Assembly (NCBI GenBank): GCA_016222805.1
Contig: JACRQG010000017.1
Coordinates: 22,249 to 86,248 of the forward strand
Reading direction: 5' to 3'
DNA: 64,000 nt
Source: Verrucomicrobiota bacterium
GTDB taxonomy: Bacteria > Verrucomicrobiota > Verrucomicrobiia > Opitutales > Opitutaceae
Positions 62,073-64,000 of the stretch are shown one piece after another. The notes beneath the pieces are model-generated. The model did not search any database, was not told the DNA's origin, and worked only from the letters and a program-made list of their open reading frames with translations. The number at the start of each line of letters is the position of its first letter. Positions within the stretch are counted from its first letter, which is position 1. The position numbers were made by a program, and so were the translations under genes.

Positions 62073-64000
62073 ACTCCGCCGTCCCAATCCGCCCCAGCCC
62101 GGCCATGCGCTTCGCGCCGAGGCGTCTCTCCCTTTTCGGGCTCGTCACCGGGGTCCTTCTGACCGTTTCCCTCGCGCCGGCCGCCGCCCCTGCGGCCCGG
62201 GTGTCCGGCCAGGTGCGGCGGGCCGACTCCGGAACCTACGTCCCCTTCTCGCAGGTCCGGATCGAAGGGCCCACGCTCGCGAGTCGGGAGAACAGCCAGA
62301 TCATCCAGAAACTGAAGCCTCCCGGCCGGTATCAACTCGACGTCCCACCCGGGAACTACGACCTGTGGGCCTCCGCGCCGGACCACGAAGACGTCAAGGT
62401 CCGGCTCGAGCTGACCGCGGGCGCGCTCGTCACCCGCGACCTCGAATTGCGACCCCTGCAGCAGATGCCCTATCGGGTCGAGACGCTCGCCCTGCACCGG
62501 CAGATGATCGGTGAGGTCTCGGGGGTGTCCTTCACCCCGGGCGGTTCGCTCGTGGTCACGAACCGGCGGGGCGACGTCTGGATGCGCCGGGCCGCCGACC
62601 AGCGCTGGTTTCGCTTCGCCCAGGGCCTCTACGAGGGATTCGGCCTCGTAGCCGTGAGTGAGTCCGAGGTGATTGTCATCCAGCGCCCCGAAATCACGCG
62701 GCTGCGCGACACCGACGGCGACGGCGTGGCGGACGTGTTCGCGACGGTCTCCGACGACTGGGGCATCACCGGCAGCTACCACGAGTTTTCCTACGGCCTG
62801 GTGCGGGACCGCGCTGGCAATCTCTACGCCTCGTCGGGGCTCTGCTCCTATGGCCGGGGGGTGGAGTTGCCCTGGGTGCGCGGCCCGTTGCAGACGGCGC
62901 AGTACCACCCCTGGACCGGACCCGGCCCGGTTCCGGATGGGCATCGCTCCGTCGCGCAGTTCCAGGGCTGGGCCTTCCAGATCTCTCCGGCCGGCCGGCT
63001 CGTGCCCTTCGCCTCCGGTTTCCGGCAGCCCCTCGGCCTCGGGGTGAGCCCCGAGGATGAGCTCTTCATCAGCGACTGTCCGGGTGCGTGGGTGCCGACC
63101 TCGACCCTGACGCACGTGGAGCGCGGCGGCTTCTACGGTCACGCGGACAGCCTGAAGTGGCATCCTGAATACAAGGACCGCCCGCTCTCCCACGCCGAGC
63201 TCGCGCAGCTGCGCCGCCCCCCCAGCATCTACCTGCCGCGCGGCCTGATGGGAACCTCCCCCGGCCAGCCCGTCTGGGATCTCTCCGGGGGCCGCTTCGG
63301 GCCGTTTGGCGGTCAGGTCTTCCTCGGCGACGTGACGGCGGTGGTCATGCGGGTCGATCTGGAGAAGATCGCCGGCGCGTGGCAGGGGGCGGCCTTCCCC
63401 TTCCTGCGCGGCCAGGGCCTGCGGTTGGGCGGCGTTCATTCCGCGTTTGGACCGGATGGCGCGCTTTACCTCGCCCAGACCGTGCGCGGCTGGATGCCCA
63501 CCGAGGGCAACGAAGGCCTGCAACGTATCGTCTGGACGGGCGAGGTGCCCGTCGAGGTCCGCACCGTCCGGCTCACGGAACGCGGATTCGATCTCACCTT
63601 CACCGTCCCCCTGGCACCGGCGGCCGCGGAGGCGCGGCACTACGAGGTGAAGCGTTTCCAATACAACTACCATCCCCAGGATGGCTCCCTGCGCATCAAC
63701 CAGGTGGAGGTGCCGGTGACGTCCGCCCGTCTGGGCGCCGACGCACGCACCGTCTCGCTCGAACTGCAGGAACTGCAGCCGGAGTACATCTACGAATTCA
63801 CCGTGGCGGGTGCCGTAGCCTCCACCAGTGGCCAAGCGGTGCTCAACCGCACGTTCTACTACACGCTGAATCGCCTCCGCTCCGGGCAGTCGCGGGCCGG
63901 GGCCACGCAATTGGTCGCCAAGGCCGACGCTCCGCTTCAACCCGGAGATCCCCAAAGAGGCGCGGAAACTTACCGCCTCTATTGCCTCGCCTGCCACCAA
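62069..64000 (+). CDS. Sorbosone-dehydrogenase-like / cytochrome c fusion (3' partial)
   Basis: The frame is open to the right edge (644 codons seen). A signal region (LSLFGLVTGVLLTVSLAPAA) precedes a carboxypeptidase-regulatory-like domain (ARVSGQVRRADSGTYVPFSQ). A beta-propeller of the glucose/sorbosone dehydrogenase type found in PVC proteins follows: GEVSGVSFTPGGSLVVTNRR, TRLRDTDGDGVADVF, GRLVPFASGFRQPLGLGVSP and HVERGGFYGHADSLKW. The visible end reads ETYRLYCLACHQ, a CxxCH heme motif (C639, C642, H643), so a cytochrome c domain follows outside the window. The ATG overlaps the ThuA-like stop (ATGA). It probably oxidises a sugar in the periplasm. Confidence 0.85.
   Translation, partial: MNSAVPIRPSPAMRFAPRRLSLFGLVTGVLLTVSLAPAAAPAARVSGQVRRADSGTYVPFSQVRIEGPTLASRENSQIIQKLKPPGRYQLDVPPGNYDLWASAPDHEDVKVRLELTAGALVTRDLELRPLQQMPYRVETLALHRQMIGEVSGVSFTPGGSLVVTNRRGDVWMRRAADQRWFRFAQGLYEGFGLVAVSESEVIVIQRPEITRLRDTDGDGVADVFATVSDDWGITGSYHEFSYGLVRDRAGNLYASSGLCSYGRGVELPWVRGPLQTAQYHPWTGPGPVPDGHRSVAQFQGWAFQISPAGRLVPFASGFRQPLGLGVSPEDELFISDCPGAWVPTSTLTHVERGGFYGHADSLKWHPEYKDRPLSHAELAQLRRPPSIYLPRGLMGTSPGQPVWDLSGGRFGPFGGQVFLGDVTAVVMRVDLEKIAGAWQGAAFPFLRGQGLRLGGVHSAFGPDGALYLAQTVRGWMPTEGNEGLQRIVWTGEVPVEVRTVRLTERGFDLTFTVPLAPAAAEARHYEVKRFQYNYHPQDGSLRINQVEVPVTSARLGADARTVSLELQELQPEYIYEFTVAGAVASTSGQAVLNRTFYYTLNRLRSGQSRAGATQLVAKADAPLQPGDPQRGAETYRLYCLACHQ

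Noticed and set aside
61898..64000. 700-codon minus-strand frame at the right edge
   Set aside because: Antisense shadow; the plus strand in this stretch carries a signal peptide, propeller motifs and a CxxCH site.
1..64000. tRNA, rRNA, CRISPR, insertion sequence, prophage or integrase
   Set aside because: Looked through the intergenic gaps on both strands; no cloverleaf, spacer-repeat array, transposase or att-like duplication was seen.

Overview
The window looks like chromosomal DNA of a high-GC Gram-negative bacterium of the phylum Verrucomicrobiota, most likely an Opitutaceae-like member. The evidence is indirect but consistent. There are four large TonB-dependent receptors and no SusD partner. 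There is a Minf_1886 family protein, a family restricted to Verrucomicrobia and Planctomycetes. PVC-style secreted proteins are present (DUF1080, HZS-alpha-like diheme protein, ThuA-like protein, sorbosone-dehydrogenase-like cytochrome). LPS heptose genes are present, and Shine-Dalgarno sites are generally weak. No tRNA, rRNA, CRISPR array, insertion sequence, prophage or integration signature was seen.

Layout. 1-362 is the 3' end of a GNAT acetyltransferase. 393-12959 looks like a rhamnogalacturonan/rhamnoside locus: an EF-hand-tagged TonB receptor, a GH106 alpha-L-rhamnosidase translationally coupled to a PcRGLX/YetA-like lyase, and a divergent second TonB receptor. 13156-24505 holds pyruvate carboxylase, an APC amino-acid permease (the two separated by tandem palindromic repeats), a third TonB receptor, a membrane-fused spermidine-synthase-like protein and a small unknown gene. 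24511-30262 has a DUF192 lipoprotein, then a tightly overlapping operon: M24 peptidase, hldA, gmhB, fpg, tlyA, nadK. 30359-36085 has a small EF-hand protein with a strong terminator, a minus-strand group (Minf_1886, M16 peptidase, HODM/DUF3445), and a divergent Fur-family regulator convergent with a Tat-exported Mn-type superoxide dismutase. 36129-44811 has an ABC solute-binding-protein/permease fusion, a Tat-exported hydroxypyruvate-isomerase-like TIM barrel, a fourth TonB receptor and an NlpC/P60 endopeptidase.

44836-50847 is a signalling block: a minus-strand vWA protein, sensor kinase and PhoB-type regulator, and a divergent hybrid kinase whose phospho-accepting histidine is replaced by arginine. 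The intergenic region between them carries four GTCA repeats spaced exactly 11 bp apart. 50883-64000 is a second secreted carbohydrate/redox region: an HZS-alpha-like diheme protein, a minus-strand PL11 rhamnogalacturonan lyase / PQQ-propeller / DUF362 group, a divergent TIM barrel, then DUF1080, CBM9-like, ThuA-like and a dehydrogenase that runs off the window just after its CxxCH heme motif.

Working model (inference): extracellular pectin (RG-I) side chains and backbone are cut by PL11, the PcRGLX-like lyase and GH106. Oligosaccharides enter the periplasm through TonB receptors, and sugars are further processed by periplasmic isomerases, DUF1080 and cytochrome-linked dehydrogenases. Coordinates use the start codon that best fits signal peptides and domain boundaries; alternatives are noted per gene.
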